Positions 32,792-43,637 of a stretch of 64,000 nt of DNA are shown here, in pieces. The DNA lies in contig MARA01000016.1 in the NCBI GenBank assembly GCA_001792895.1, positions 682,001 to 746,000 on the forward strand. Direction: 5' to 3'. Source of the stretch: Lentinus brumalis (taxonomy: Eukaryota > Basidiomycota > Agaricomycetes > Polyporales > Polyporaceae). The notes under the pieces were generated by a model. That model did not search any database. It was not told the DNA's origin and saw nothing but the letters and a program-made list of their open reading frames with translations. The position numbers were made by a program, and so were the translations under genes. The first letter of the stretch is position 1; each line of letters begins with the position of its first letter.

Positions 32792-34437
32792 CTAAGCTAC
32801 CTCTGATCGTTCGCTACGTGAGGCAGAGGACTCAGCGAACGTGTCTTCGTTCGTGCTCTCCTCTACGTCTTCACTTCGTTGCCCCAAAGACGTCCCGAGG
32901 GACCCTACGATCCGGGACATGTTCACGCGACTGCTGAATGACATAGAGTCAAGGTAAAGCGGATCGTCCGAGTCGACCTTCAGTGCTCGCTGGTTTGCTG
33001 ACTGCAGGTCGAGGAGGAAGCGGGATACAAGCACGGTGGTCGCACTAGATGGTGACAGCAGTTACATGGAGTGATCTGAGCGTCGGTATGACGAGAATGA
33101 CGCACGGCTCGGTGAAGTCACTGAAGTAGCTCAACGGCTCGAAGGCGGCATGAATCTGCGAGTCACACGTCAGCAGTATGACCACCAACTGTTCGACACC
33201 ACGTACGGAGAGCATAGTGAAGGTCAAATGTAGAGTATTCAAGATTAGTAGGAGCCTGGTCGACATGCCAGCGCGGTCAGGAGCTGTTCTAGATGACTGC
33301 CTTGATGGTGCAAACTCACACGAAGTATATAGAACCTATTCGAAGTGGTGTCAGGCGATTGTGAAATGAGCGGTCATGCACGACGTACCATCACGAGCCA
33401 AGATGGTTGTGAGGGACGTCGAGTTCCAGGTCATCTCGCCGAAGCGATCTCGGCATCGAAGCATTGCAAACCAGGTGATGGCGATTACGAGGGCGTCCGA
33501 GGCTATCAAGCACGTCCTGGAAGAGATAGTGACTAAGGGAATGCTTGTTCGTCATCATGATTGCGCCAGGCAGAGTTAGATAGCACGCACTTCTGTGACA
33601 GAGAAATGGTCAGTTGTCGTACGAGGTTCGAGAGGACGAGGACGAGGGCGTACTTCCTTGCGAACTCCTCTGTGATAGGGAGGACTGCGGAGCATCCGTA
33701 CAGCGAGTCGACCTCACCAGTGAGTCCGAAAGCGTACTGGCCCTGAAGCATGCTCTTCAGCGGAGGCATCGAGGAGAGGCGAGATGGAGACACACGAAGT
33801 TGATCCCGAGGGGCACGAGCGAGAGTAGCAGTACGATACCAGCCAGAAACCAATTCTGACCGCTGAGGGCAAACGCACGCAGTCCAGAAAACACTGTAAC
33901 ACAGATGAGCTCTGCGATATGATAACGATCGGGCATACCGGAACTCGTACCTGCCCAAGGGAGATACTGTGTGTATTCGACTCCAGCTTGCCATCTGACT
34001 ACCATGGCGCAACTCTTCGCACGGGTTAACAACTGCAGTCGTGGGAGAGGTTGAGCACTTACTGAGTCGGTCTTCGGCACATACTCCAGCATCCCACAGA
34101 GGATCAAGAGCAACGCGAGATATCGATTCAGGAAAAAGAGGAGAGAAGCACCCGTCCATCGTCGCTTCCAGAAGAGGTCCACCTCCTGCCCGAAGGTGAT
34201 AACATATTCGTACACGACGAAGACTGGACACGAATATCAATCAGGGCGGTGAGGAGTCAAGACGTCGCGAGGTGCTCACCGGCGCCAGCATACCAGCAGC
34301 AGTCGTCGTCAAACCTATGACAAAACACAGGTGGGGTCAGTCATGCTGTGCAAGTTGATAAACCGAGAGGTTAAAAGCGCATACGTGCTCTGGAAAGCTG
34401 CGATGATGTCTGCGGGAGAGTAATCAGAGTAGGACAT
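32792..34437 (-). CDS. DUF6533-type multi-pass membrane protein, copy 2
   Basis: Starts MSYSDYSPADIIAAFQS, then a small exon FDDDCCWYAGA, then VVYEYVITFGQEVDLFWKRR and SLLFFLNRYLALLLILCGML. Later exons give WQAGVEYTQYLPWAG, FSGLRAFALSGQNWFLAGIV, TCLIASDALVIAITWFAM with LARDG, LLLILNTLHLTFTMLSV, and the tail SRFLLDLQSANQRALKV with an acidic Ser-rich end. Homologous throughout to copies 1 and 3. The exon joint between 33540 and 33600 is uncertain; I could not find a donor that restores frame perfectly, so either I missed a splice site or there is a small lesion. Predicted plasma or internal membrane location; function unknown. Confidence 0.72.
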
Positions 34438-35500
34438 GGTAGGCCTGATTATTAATTGGAACGGCGAGCGATCCAGACGGTAGCGTAGGAGTTAAGGGAT
34501 CATCGGACGGTGCTAGATAGCACGCGCATGCGTCTTATAGACAATGCATCTTGCGGGACGCCGCCCGAGAGTGGTCTCCGAGGGCGCGGACGCCTCATAG
34601 GTGGTATGTATGGGACGCATCTGTCAATGGATATCACCCGCCGTGCGGGAAAGTTTAGAGCTACCGCCGGCATCATTGCGAAGATCCTTACCAGAATGGT
34701 TACATGCGCCGCCCATCTTGCGTCTCCGTGATCGCAGCGCCGCCACCAGTGGGTGCAAACACCGGCATTTCAAACTAATGGTGGCAGTACTCCCGCAGCG
34801 TTTCCAATACTAGCCTCGCCTAGAAGACGTATGGACCAGCGAGGGAGATGGAGGATGAACGCGAAGCACGAGATGGGATGTTACGGCTTGACGTTGTCCA
34901 CCGAGGCGCCATGCCACACCGTGCGATGCCGAAATGTTGTGAAATACGTGTGATTAACTGGATTGTGCACTGTTCTCGGTGTTTTGCACTGAAGTGATGT
35001 CAGCTGCTGTATCTTGTCCCAGCACGGCACCGCTCACCGTGACGACGCGCCCTTCATGTTCCCCGGATACCCTCAGTTCCCCGTTGATCCTGAATTGGTA
35101 ACGAATGAACAAGGGAGCAGGGGCAAGCCTATACATCAACAATTTTGAGTTGTCCGTCGCCTTGGGTGAGACTTTGCACAGTGAGATGTACGTACCTCAC
35201 ATGCGTGCCTATGTGGCGAGTGCTGAGCTGGGTCGAATCCCGGTCGCGAAGCAAGGTAGCGCAGTAGATTATACCAAGTCTTCGCTGGCCGTGCTCAACT
35301 CACGTCGTATGCATATGTCAGAGTACTGCTAGCGCGAGTGGACGAACAAGCTACAGTTCAAGGCGTAAGTCGGTCCCCCGACTCGATGAAAGGAACAACA
35401 ACCTGCCCTAAGTCCAGTAGCGCCCAACCTTACTTACGGTGGTAAGTAGCTGTTTGTTATCTCGTTGTTAGCCTCCTTGACTCGCTGCTCCGTTTCTACC
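34438..35500. other. Intergenic, no gene seen
   Basis: About 1.06 kb between divergent genes. It holds both promoters; no repeat or relic recognised. Confidence 0.45.
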
Positions 35501-36883
35501 ATGCGACGAACTCGGAGCAGCAGGTACGCCGTCTGCGACGATTACATGCACGGCATACTGACTTCCTCGCTCAGTCGCCGCGGCCAGGGCTTGCGTAGAC
35601 TGCCGATTGAGCTATGGATCGACATCCTGCGTGATGCGCGGTACGACGACCTCGTGCCATCGTACAAGTGGCTGAAGAGCTTTGCCCTCGTCTGCCGTGC
35701 ATGGAGACCCTACGCTCAACAACTCCTCTTCGCCCACGTTGCCCTGCCCCTCGGTGCCAGCCACTGCCGGGCGTTCATGAGATCGATGGCTTCCACGAAG
35801 GGCGCCGAGCACGCGGCGATGCTCACGGCGTCCATATACACACTCTCGATGGCGCTCGATCACCAAGACGTGTACGCGGACGTCCTAGAGATGTGCCCGA
35901 ATCTGCGGGAGTTGCGGATGACTCTATACCACGCCTCCTTCCGCCCGCACATCCTGTCGAGAATCTCCCGTATCGCTCCGTTGATCAAGATGCTACACAT
36001 ACAGGCGCACCACTACTCTGTTCTCCTGCAAATCCTGCCTCTCTTCCATGCGGTCGAGGTCCTCGACATTGACTGCAGCATCGCCGTGCAGGACCTTTTC
36101 CCTGACCTCGCTGGCAAGGCTGCTCCAGCATGGCGCCTTCGAGACTTGCGCTACAACAATCTCCACTGGCAAACGCGTACGGACGGCTTTGTCAAGTGGG
36201 CACTGTCGGGAGCTGCGAACGGCTCGCTCGATACTCTCGAGGCGCTGCAGGTCGAGTGTCCGTCCTTCTTTGCGTCATCCATTTGTGCCCTCGGGTTACC
36301 CCGCCTCCGCTCTCTTCAGATTGGTCGGGTCACGGAAGATGACGATTTCTCTTCGCTCACGCAGCTGGAGGAGATCATGATCACCCTTCCCCGACAGCCC
36401 CCTCCTGCGTTCCACGTGATCCCGTCGGGAGTAAAGCACATCGGACTGAAGGCCATCGACGACGCTGAACGTCCTGTCGTCCTGTCCGAGCTCCGTGCGT
36501 ACCGCGAGCGCGCAGGGATCAGTCTCGCAACCATTACATACCAGAGGGAGGTCCAGGACACCGAGCGTTCGTTTGACGATATTCGAGCGCTGTATCAGTT
36601 CTGTGAAGAGCACGCCATCCAGTTTCGTCTGATTGCACCTCCGTATGGGCATTACACCGGCGAGGTGAGTGTTTGGAGGTCGCGCCTTCCTGATGTGGTG
36701 CTGACTGTCTCTCCAATTCCGTCGCAGGGCATGCCGCTCAGCCTCAATATCACAGTCCCGCGCGCGATGCCTCTTTCGTTGTGGCGAAACTCACTGCCTT
36801 CGGTGGAGACACTTCTGCAGATGCCTGAGAAGAAGTCGTCGGCACAGAGGCTAGTGTCGAAGGTAAAGCAGATCATATTCTGA
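35501..36883 (+). CDS. F-box-like protein 2
   Basis: Two exons with an intron at about 36666-36727 (GTGAGT...GTCGCAG), joining HYTGE to GMPLSLN. An N-terminal F-box: LRRLPIELWIDILRDARYDD and SFALVCRAWRPYAQQLLF. This is followed by leucine-rich stretches (MCPNLRELRMTL, HAVEVLDIDCSI, GLPRLRSLQIGRV) and a C-terminal basic end. Expected to be an SCF substrate adaptor. The open frame extends upstream of 35501 but contains no ATG, so the ATG at 35501 is the start. No relation to F-box proteins 1 and 3 beyond the motif. Confidence 0.8.
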   Translation: MRRTRSSRYAVCDDYMHGILTSSLSRRGQGLRRLPIELWIDILRDARYDDLVPSYKWLKSFALVCRAWRPYAQQLLFAHVALPLGASHCRAFMRSMASTKGAEHAAMLTASIYTLSMALDHQDVYADVLEMCPNLRELRMTLYHASFRPHILSRISRIAPLIKMLHIQAHHYSVLLQILPLFHAVEVLDIDCSIAVQDLFPDLAGKAAPAWRLRDLRYNNLHWQTRTDGFVKWALSGAANGSLDTLEALQVECPSFFASSICALGLPRLRSLQIGRVTEDDDFSSLTQLEEIMITLPRQPPPAFHVIPSGVKHIGLKAIDDAERPVVLSELRAYRERAGISLATITYQREVQDTERSFDDIRALYQFCEEHAIQFRLIAPPYGHYTGEVSVWRSRLPDVVLTVSPIPSQGMPLSLNITVPRAMPLSLWRNSLPSVETLLQMPEKKSSAQRLVSKVKQIIF

Positions 36884-37317
36884 CACGATGTCAGTGGTCG
36901 ATAATCGTCGCCGTAGAAAAGCATTGTATCGTCGGGGTTCGATCTAGCGGTACACTTCCAAAGACTATTGCGAGCTCTTTGCGAGTGTGTGAGGGTTCAT
37001 CGGTGAGCACACTTTGCTCCAGTGTCCGATCAGATTGATATTCCTAAGTGCAATATTCTGACGGTGGTTAGAGGCAGCCTGGAGCTGATGGACCTATTTT
37101 GTAGGGTTCGCGACGATGGCCCTGGAAGTCTACCTTTGTCTTCCGTGGTCCGATAACAGCATTGTTGCGGGACAAAGCGTCGTGGTCCTGGGCGCTCACC
37201 ATGGTCCACGTTCCCAGCTGTGGTCCACTTACGAATCCGTACATAAGCCTTCCTGGACGCTCGTTCGTTGAATCATTACCTCCCTCCCACAGACAGCCTA
37301 GATACCTCCAGGTGGTT
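36884..37317. other. Intergenic region
   Basis: About 430 bp with no gene; an in-frame ATG at 37201 gives a possible longer N-terminus for the next gene. Confidence 0.45.
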
Positions 37318-38449
37318 ATGGCCAACCTTCCTCCCCGACTCCGGGCCACAGCTCCAGTCTTCACGCCTCCATCGAACTCGCACGTCAGGCCACGACTCCG
37401 ACCCACCGCGAAAGCGTTCGAGCCTGCGGTTTATCTTTCCACGCCACAACCACCCACTGTTTCGCCGGTCTTGGAGCCGTATCCGCAACTTGAGGAGTAC
37501 ATCCATCTCGCACATTTCTGTTGTGAATCTGTGGCTCCGGACCCGGACGACGAGAAAGACGGGGAGGGCTTTGAGGCGTTTCTAGACTGCTGCTACAGGC
37601 ATATTAACTCCTACCCCACTCTGCAAGAACTACGGGCCTACATCAAGACGAAACCACTGACACAGACAATCAGCCGGTCGCAAGACTGGCATCCGAACCT
37701 CGACGAAGGTATTCGGTAAGCTCATTCTGTCTTTCGTTCCGTGCCGCAGCTGATGCCACCGGCGCAAGGTGGCTCGCTGGATGGGATGCCAACGGGGCAC
37801 CCGACTTCGTCGGCACCCTGCGTGCTGTCCAGAAAATCACGGAGAAGGGCCGCACGACCAAGCAACGGTTTCCTGGAAGTGTCCTGATCTCGCCAAGCCG
37901 GGCAGTCTGCGGCCGGGCCAATGCGCTCTCTGCGTACGTCAATTATATGTTCGCCTGGGACTTGCAGGCTGCGGGCGTCGGCCTTGCGCCATCGGAACGC
38001 TACCATGGACCTCCGTCGCACGAGTGGCAGTTCTTCCTCGTCGCGGTCGCTCATGCGGCGGATGCGGCACGGCAGAAGATGCTCAGCCCTGTCGTCCTCT
38101 CTATTGGGTATGCGTTCCGAGACATCGCAAACCGTCTGGGATGCAACCTCCAGAACGGTGAGTTCTTCACGCCTCTGCTGTTGGCTCTGCGACAGCATCA
38201 TGGTTGCGAGATCTCGCAAGATGCCGTACGTGTTCCCCACTCCATCTTGCAATCTCACTGAGTCCAATTGATGTGTCGCATCAGAGACCGCCTCCGGATC
38301 TGGTCTTCGATGAATATACCTGTGAACAACTTCGACGCTGGGTTATTGACATCTCGCAGGACTTCAAGAGTCGCCCCGACCCGTACTGGGATGGCAAGCC
38401 GACGATTCCACTGCGATATACGCCTTGGGAGGGCGTTCTCAACGACTGA
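37318..38449 (+). CDS. Orphan protein, three exons
   Basis: I do not recognise this gene. Exon 1 starts MANLPPRLRATAPVF and contains LEPYPQLEEYIHLAHFCCES and FEAFLDCCYRHINSYPTL. Exon 2 joins at about 37770 (acceptor GCGCAAG, codon CGG) to WLAGWDANGAPDFVGTLR, PGSVLISPSRAVCG and RYHGPPSHEWQFFLVAVAHAA. Exon 3 starts RPPPDLVFDEYTCEQLRRWV and ends EGVLND. Splice joins keep one frame across three exons, which argues for a real gene. No signal peptide, membrane span or catalytic motif is evident. The start could be the ATG at 37201 instead. Confidence 0.62.
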
Positions 38450-38724
38450 GATTCTATTGCCTTCATACTAAGGATTGTGTACGACTTATGCATCATATTA
38501 TGTCTGCTCGATATTGTGCAGCCGGATGACGCGTGACGTCACGCGTCGGGACGCGTCCTCCTTCCCAGCAGACCCGCTCTGTAAGCTGCCAATTATTCTT
38601 TATAAATTTGCCACGACTCACTGAGATGTGTATCCTGGGTTGCAGGACAGCTGTATGGTTAGTCCGAACACTGAGCGAATTGGGCCGAGTCCGATGGGAT
38701 TGCCAAAAAAAGCATTACTTATCC

Positions 38725-38863
38725 TGCGTTCATATCTCGGCGCTCTGGTGCGGTAGTCGTAGATTAGGTCCGGCTTCAGAATAACAAGTCTGTGGAGGTT
38801 CGAATAGGCTTCGTAGTGTCGTTGAGGGATATCAAGGATGACCTCTTGGATGATCTTCCCCAT
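38725..38863 (-). pseudogene. Relic of MYND subfamily A first exon
   Basis: Reads MGKIIQEVILDIPQRHY, YSNLHRLVILKPDLIYDYR and YERR, clearly the first exon of the MYND A family, but homology stops before the DTIRWIEDYPYERL segment and no later exon follows. The upstream side keeps the conserved element (38921-38966). So a promoter plus first exon survive from a lost gene. Confidence 0.85.
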
Positions 38864-38920
38864 GTGTGTCGAGAACAACATGGTCAACGACGAGGACGAG
38901 GAAGGCGCTGCCAGTGCAGC

Positions 38921-38966
38921 CTGCTCTCAACGAGCGTTACACGAATATGGTATTCGAGACGCCCGC
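38921..38966 (-). promoter_or_regulatory. Conserved MYND upstream element at the relic
   Basis: On the minus strand reads GCGGGCGTCTCGAATACCAT then ATTCG, and further on TTGAGAGCAGG, matching elements at 29245 and 45205. Confidence 0.6.
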
Positions 38967-39472
38967 AGATTGCTCTCGGCGCAACGCCTCAACAACACCT
39001 CCTCTTCCGCACAGCGCAGTGCCATCGTCCGGTTCGAGTTCACACTCAGTTTCTCCCTAATGATTAACTACCATGAAGCGCTTCTTTGGGCACAACATCA
39101 AGCGGCCAAGCCAAAACACAATACAGTCATTTTTCAGTATCCTTACATGTTCGGACCACTATAGCCTTCTCTACACTATTAGATCCGGACGGAAGGAGCA
39201 TCCATAGAACACGCTTCTTTTGTCATCTGGGGCAAACAAGGACGTCCTTTCAAACTCCGATCAAGTGCCCCGTCCGACTTGCCGAGTACAATTGGAACTT
39301 ACCACAACCTTTTTGTTCGCTTTCAGACCATCCTGTGGCAACGATCCACAGCCCTTATATAAAGCCTTACGACGTTGACGTCGAGCTGTCGTACTGCACA
39401 TTTGATCCGCCACCCCTCTTGTAAGGTTCCTGCAGACTTCTCAGACCTTCCTCCTTACAACTGGCTACCACC
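38967..39472. other. Intergenic with TATA box of the next gene
   Basis: About 500 bp. Apart from a TATATAAAG at 39356-39364, nothing recognised. Confidence 0.5.
39356..39364 (+). promoter_or_regulatory. TATA box of orphan gene at 39473
   Basis: TATATAAAG lies 117 bp before the ATG, a good consensus in an otherwise GC-rich region. Confidence 0.5.
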
Positions 39473-40727
39473 ATGAATTCCCTGCAACGTTGGGAACTGG
39501 ACCACCTCCGCTTGGAGCTCTCGTGTCTATATCCTTCTCACACATTGGCCACCGACCTCGGCGTTGACTTTGATACGATTGCACGGAACTGCCGCGGTCG
39601 TTCGCAGGCCTCCTGGGCGGAATTCGACGATTCCCATTGGCGACTCACTGCAGCTCGTGCACCGCGTCGAGGTGGCATGAACACCGAGCACCTATCCGAG
39701 CAGGCTCAAGGCCACCTCGTGACTACCGCGAGAGATTGGAATATGGTCATCGAACGAGCACTTCTGTAAGCAGTGTCACCGAACATGGTGCTTTCTCTGA
39801 CTGACATCATTTGCAGTATCCTCCATGGCGCAACTCCAACTACAACGATCAATCCTTCTGTTTCCAAGAATGCAGTCGGCGCGCGTGACGCTCTGTACGA
39901 AGCAGAGCTTTCTGCCCGTGACGATCACTTTGCCCCAATGGTCATTCTGAGGCTTGCGTACAGATATGGTGAAACATACGCTGCGCATGCTCTTGCACAG
40001 GGTCGCTCGGCCGCGGCGCTGATCTACCTCGAATACTATGGGAGCCTCTGCGACCTCATGCCAGTGCTTCCGGCCGCCGTGAGCAACGACAAGCTCTTCG
40101 AGAAACACACGACCTTGATCTTTGAAACACTCGCTCAGGCTGCAACGTATGCTTGTATTTGTGCGCGCTCCCACTTCGTGACTCCGGCGGTGCTTTCTGT
40201 GGCGATGGCAGTCCGTTACTGGACAAGTCTGCTGCGCGTAAGCACGACGCCCCACTCCGGAGCACGCTCAGCACTCTCCATCATCAGCCCATTGAGGGCG
40301 GAGAAGCTAGACGTCTGGAACGACAAAACCCGTCCATACGCAGTACGTCCACCGGTGCATGCTGTATGAATTCCCTCGCTCACAGCCCGGCTGTCCTGTA
40401 CAGGTCGGCACATGGGCGGATCTCGTCAATCCGCAAACCCGGCTCAAGATTGACTTTTTGACCTACGTCCAACGCTGCACTGACGGCGTCCGCAAGATCT
40501 TCTTGACTCAGTTCGACAAGGAGGCCGAACGTTCGGCCTGGTTCCTTGACGTGGAACCAAGGCTAGCAACCCATCCCGTGGACGGGCGTCGGTTGGATGA
40601 CATTGTTACTCAATCCACGGGCGACCCACAGGGCGGTGCTTTGTGGATAGACATCGAGGAGACATTTGTGAATTATGTTACAGCGGACGCCGGACCAAAT
40701 GGCGAACGCTTATACCGAAAGCTGTAG
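39473..40727 (+). CDS. Orphan protein, three exons
   Basis: I do not recognise this gene. Exon 1 begins MNSLQRWELDHLRLELSCLY and ends NMVIERALL. Exon 2 (acceptor near 39816) has TTTINPSVSKNAVGARDALY, APMVILRLAYRYGETYAAHA and LIFETLAQAATYACICARSHF, a mostly helical pattern. A GTACGT...CTGTACAG intron near 40340-40403 joins RPYA to VGTWADLVNPQTRLKIDF. The C-terminal exon has GALWIDIEETFVNYV. Frame is kept across all joints, and a TATA box lies upstream. No targeting signal is clear. It is convergent with the esterase, 190 bp apart. Confidence 0.65.
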
Positions 40728-40917
40728 GGCACTCGCAGGTCGTTGTTGGCATCGTACCTCCGCGCTCAGTCTAACCTCTTCCCGATCTTTTGTACTAGTA
40801 TCTCTGTTCATCTCTACTCTTTTTCACATGGCCAGAACCACTCTAATCTGAGCTCCCCTCCTAAACCCGGCGCGGATACCAGGACGCATAACTACAATCG
40901 TAAATGCTTAAGTACAG

Positions 40918-43292
40918 TCATTCGTCCTTCCAGGTGAACCGACCAAGTTCGAAGAGTGCGCGAGTCGCAGCAAGACGCTCCGTGTCTGCTGCGACGTTGA
41001 GTGGAGTGTCTCCGTCGATGAACTGGAGGGTCAGTCGAGAAGACGTCTCGAACCGCGGCCACTGCACGCCAGAGTTGTCGTTCGGGTTGAGATGACGCAC
41101 GAAGCGGATGAAGTAGTCCGTCATGTCCCCTGGACCGAAGACGTTGAAGAGGTCCGTGGCGTGAGACTGCGTCACAGCTGATTTAGCGCATGACCGTTCT
41201 AGAGAGCTCGAACTGTACACTGACATAGCCTAGGCCTGAGAGAAAGTGGCGTGCGCTCACTGAAGAGCGTCAGAGAGAGGTCAGTTACTTCGAGTCCGCG
41301 CAGTCCTGAGGAGGCGAAATACGCACGGAAATTGTATGCGGTATGCGTGGACGACAGCCTATCGAGTACGTTACGGCGAGCTGCTTGGAAGAAGTCTCCT
41401 TGTATGGCTGCAATACGCTTGTACTCGGGCGTGAACGCGTTCGCGTTGCCTGTTTTGAATGGCGAGCCTGCCGCAGGGTCGGCCGGATAGAGCTTCAAGA
41501 GGGCCTTTATGTCGCTGGATGATGCCCCAGGGAACCAGAACGCCTGGAGGTAGCTGGCGAGTTCTGGCTCCGTGCTGCGTGTCTAAGTCAGCGGTGGGGA
41601 AGTTCGCGTCAATTCCGAAGTAACCCACGTTATATTCAGGTTGGCGAGTGAGAACAGGGTACCTTCGTCTTGAGTATCACCTGCCAGTCTGTGTCAGTCT
41701 ACTCGAGGGTCGCTGACTGGGAACTTACCGATAATGAAAGGCACGTCGGCTGCTTTCCCGTGCGCTGCGAGCTCTTGCGGGGGCTGCTCGACGAACACAC
41801 CATCTGCATGAGGCACCCATGGCGAACTTGCTAGGCCCTATCATGCGTTTCAGATCTTGGCACCGTCATGATGCAGCCTCGAGCGTGTCTACCTTGTAGC
41901 CTCTGACAGCCTGAGGACCAGCTTTACTTGCGGCGGCGCGCAAGCTTTCTGTGGATACTGTCCGGAGGCACGCAAGGCTATCTGTCGCGTTCGCGCATCC
42001 GACCTGCCGAACGACAAAGTCGTATGTATGTTGCAGGTCAGTGATATCACCGGTAGGATTCGAGCTGCCTGAGCTCATGATGCCCGCGCGGAAGAGTCCC
42101 TCTGCGTTCCCGTTGTTGGCGAAGAGCTGGAGGAACACGGACGCAGAGCCTGCGCTCTCTCCCCAGCTGGTTCGCCGCAGAGTCAGTCCCCAGACAGAGT
42201 CCCACATAGTTAGAGGCGGCGTACATGGTGACTTTCTTGGGATCGCCTCCGAAGGAGGAAATGAACTTCTGCACCCAACGCAGGGCGGTTCGCTCTGCAG
42301 GCGTGTCAGTCGCTCCTCGGGTCCGCAGTCGGGGAGAATCACACTGACGATCGTGGAGACCCAGGTTACCAACGCCCGCGTCCTTGACTTCTTGACCTCC
42401 TAGGGACCCGAAGACATTGAGACTGTGGAGCGAACATGAGCAACCTCAAATTCCTCAAGCTGGTCGAATTCCGTACCGGTAGTTCACGCCGACGAAGATT
42501 ACCGGTTCGCCGATGTCGATAGACCTCTGAACAATCGCGGTGCCGTTGTATGATGGTCTACAAGCACGACGAGAGTCCGGCGTGAGCGATGTTGCGCTAC
42601 TATGACAAGTACCAGGCGAAAACGGAAACCCACATTGCGTTCGATCCTGTGGCAAATCCGCCCCCATGGATCCACTATGCACGCCGAGACAGTGAGTCAT
42701 ATGAGACGCGCCGATGCAGTCTTAGAGTCGTACAAACAAAACCGGAAGCTGCACATCCGCCGATACGTTGACAGGACGGAGTATATTGAGGTTGAGACCT
42801 GGTATCGAAAGTTAGTCAGCGCACTTCCACTGGTTGACGGCGGCTGGATGAAATGACTCACAGTCCTCGCTTTGTGGCACGCTCGAGTTCAACGCAAACA
42901 GCGTGTTCAAGGTTGCGAGGCCCAACAAAATTTGAGGAGGTATGTCGGAGGTGGATGGACCGCCACTGGCAGTCTGTTGGAAGCACTGGTTACCTAGAGA
43001 GGTCGCGTTGACGGTCCCGTTGTAAGAGTCAAGCAGCCGTGGAAGGCGGTAGCGAAGCTGGCCAACCCTGTACGAGCACTTTGAGCCATTCGTTCGCAGT
43101 GGTGTAAAGTAACCAGGTCACTCACGGAGGTTGTGCGAATGGGATGCCCAAGAACTTCTCGACGGCACCATCGACCGTCCCGACTACAGTCGCTTGGCCC
43201 AGCCTCACCGCGTGGGTGTCGCGAATGTTGGCGGCCGCGATTGCAACCCCGAGGTAGAGAAGACGAGCTAGGGTACGGATGCAGACGGCCAT
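40918..43292 (-). CDS. Secreted type-B carboxylesterase/lipase
   Basis: An alpha/beta-hydrolase that cleaves carboxylic esters, probably outside the cell. The N-terminus MAVCIRTLARLLYLGVAIAA is a signal peptide. In order: VRLGQATVVGTVDGAVEKFL, GIPFAQPP, SEDCLNLNILRP, WIHGGGFATGSN (oxyanion hole), FVGVNYRLNVFG, LHDQRTALRWVQKFISSFGG, then the nucleophile elbow rebuilt across an intron: TIWGESAGSASVF (Ser in GESAG). The C-terminal part has PFIIGDTQDEGTLFS and ASSGLRGLEVTDLSLTLF; the likely catalytic His is in the ATDLFNVFG segment. More than ten small exons. It looks intact. The elbow appears broken if the intron near 42170-42230 is not removed. Confidence 0.85.
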
Positions 43293-43637
43293 GTCAGGAC
43301 GGACTCCGTTGCAACAGCGGCCAGGTGTATCCGATGTCAGAGAAACAACCGTGGAAGTCTGCTACATATACCAACGTGAGAGCCTACATGAGCCCGCATT
43401 CTTGACGAGCACAGTCGTAAGGTATCGCAACCATTCCGACATGATGACGAGTCCTTCCGTTCGATACATTGAGATAGGCGAGATCTTTGCATCTTTGATC
43501 AGATGATTGCGCCTTCGCGGCACCCATGCAGATCACCACGATCTGGAGAGGAAACGGTGGCTTTAGCGAGATTCGTAGCATCCCCTCGTGCTGAACCCGC
43601 TGACCTGAATGCCCAGCATGTGCCGCATGATCGTAGG
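43293..43637. other. Intergenic region
   Basis: About 345 bp between two minus-strand genes: the 3' flank of MYND copy 2 and the esterase promoter. Nothing else recognised. Confidence 0.45.

Noticed and set aside
42170..42240. Apparent disruption of the carboxylesterase nucleophile elbow
   Set aside because: Removing a GTACGC...AACCAG intron restores TIWGESAGSASV in frame, so the gene is intact here.
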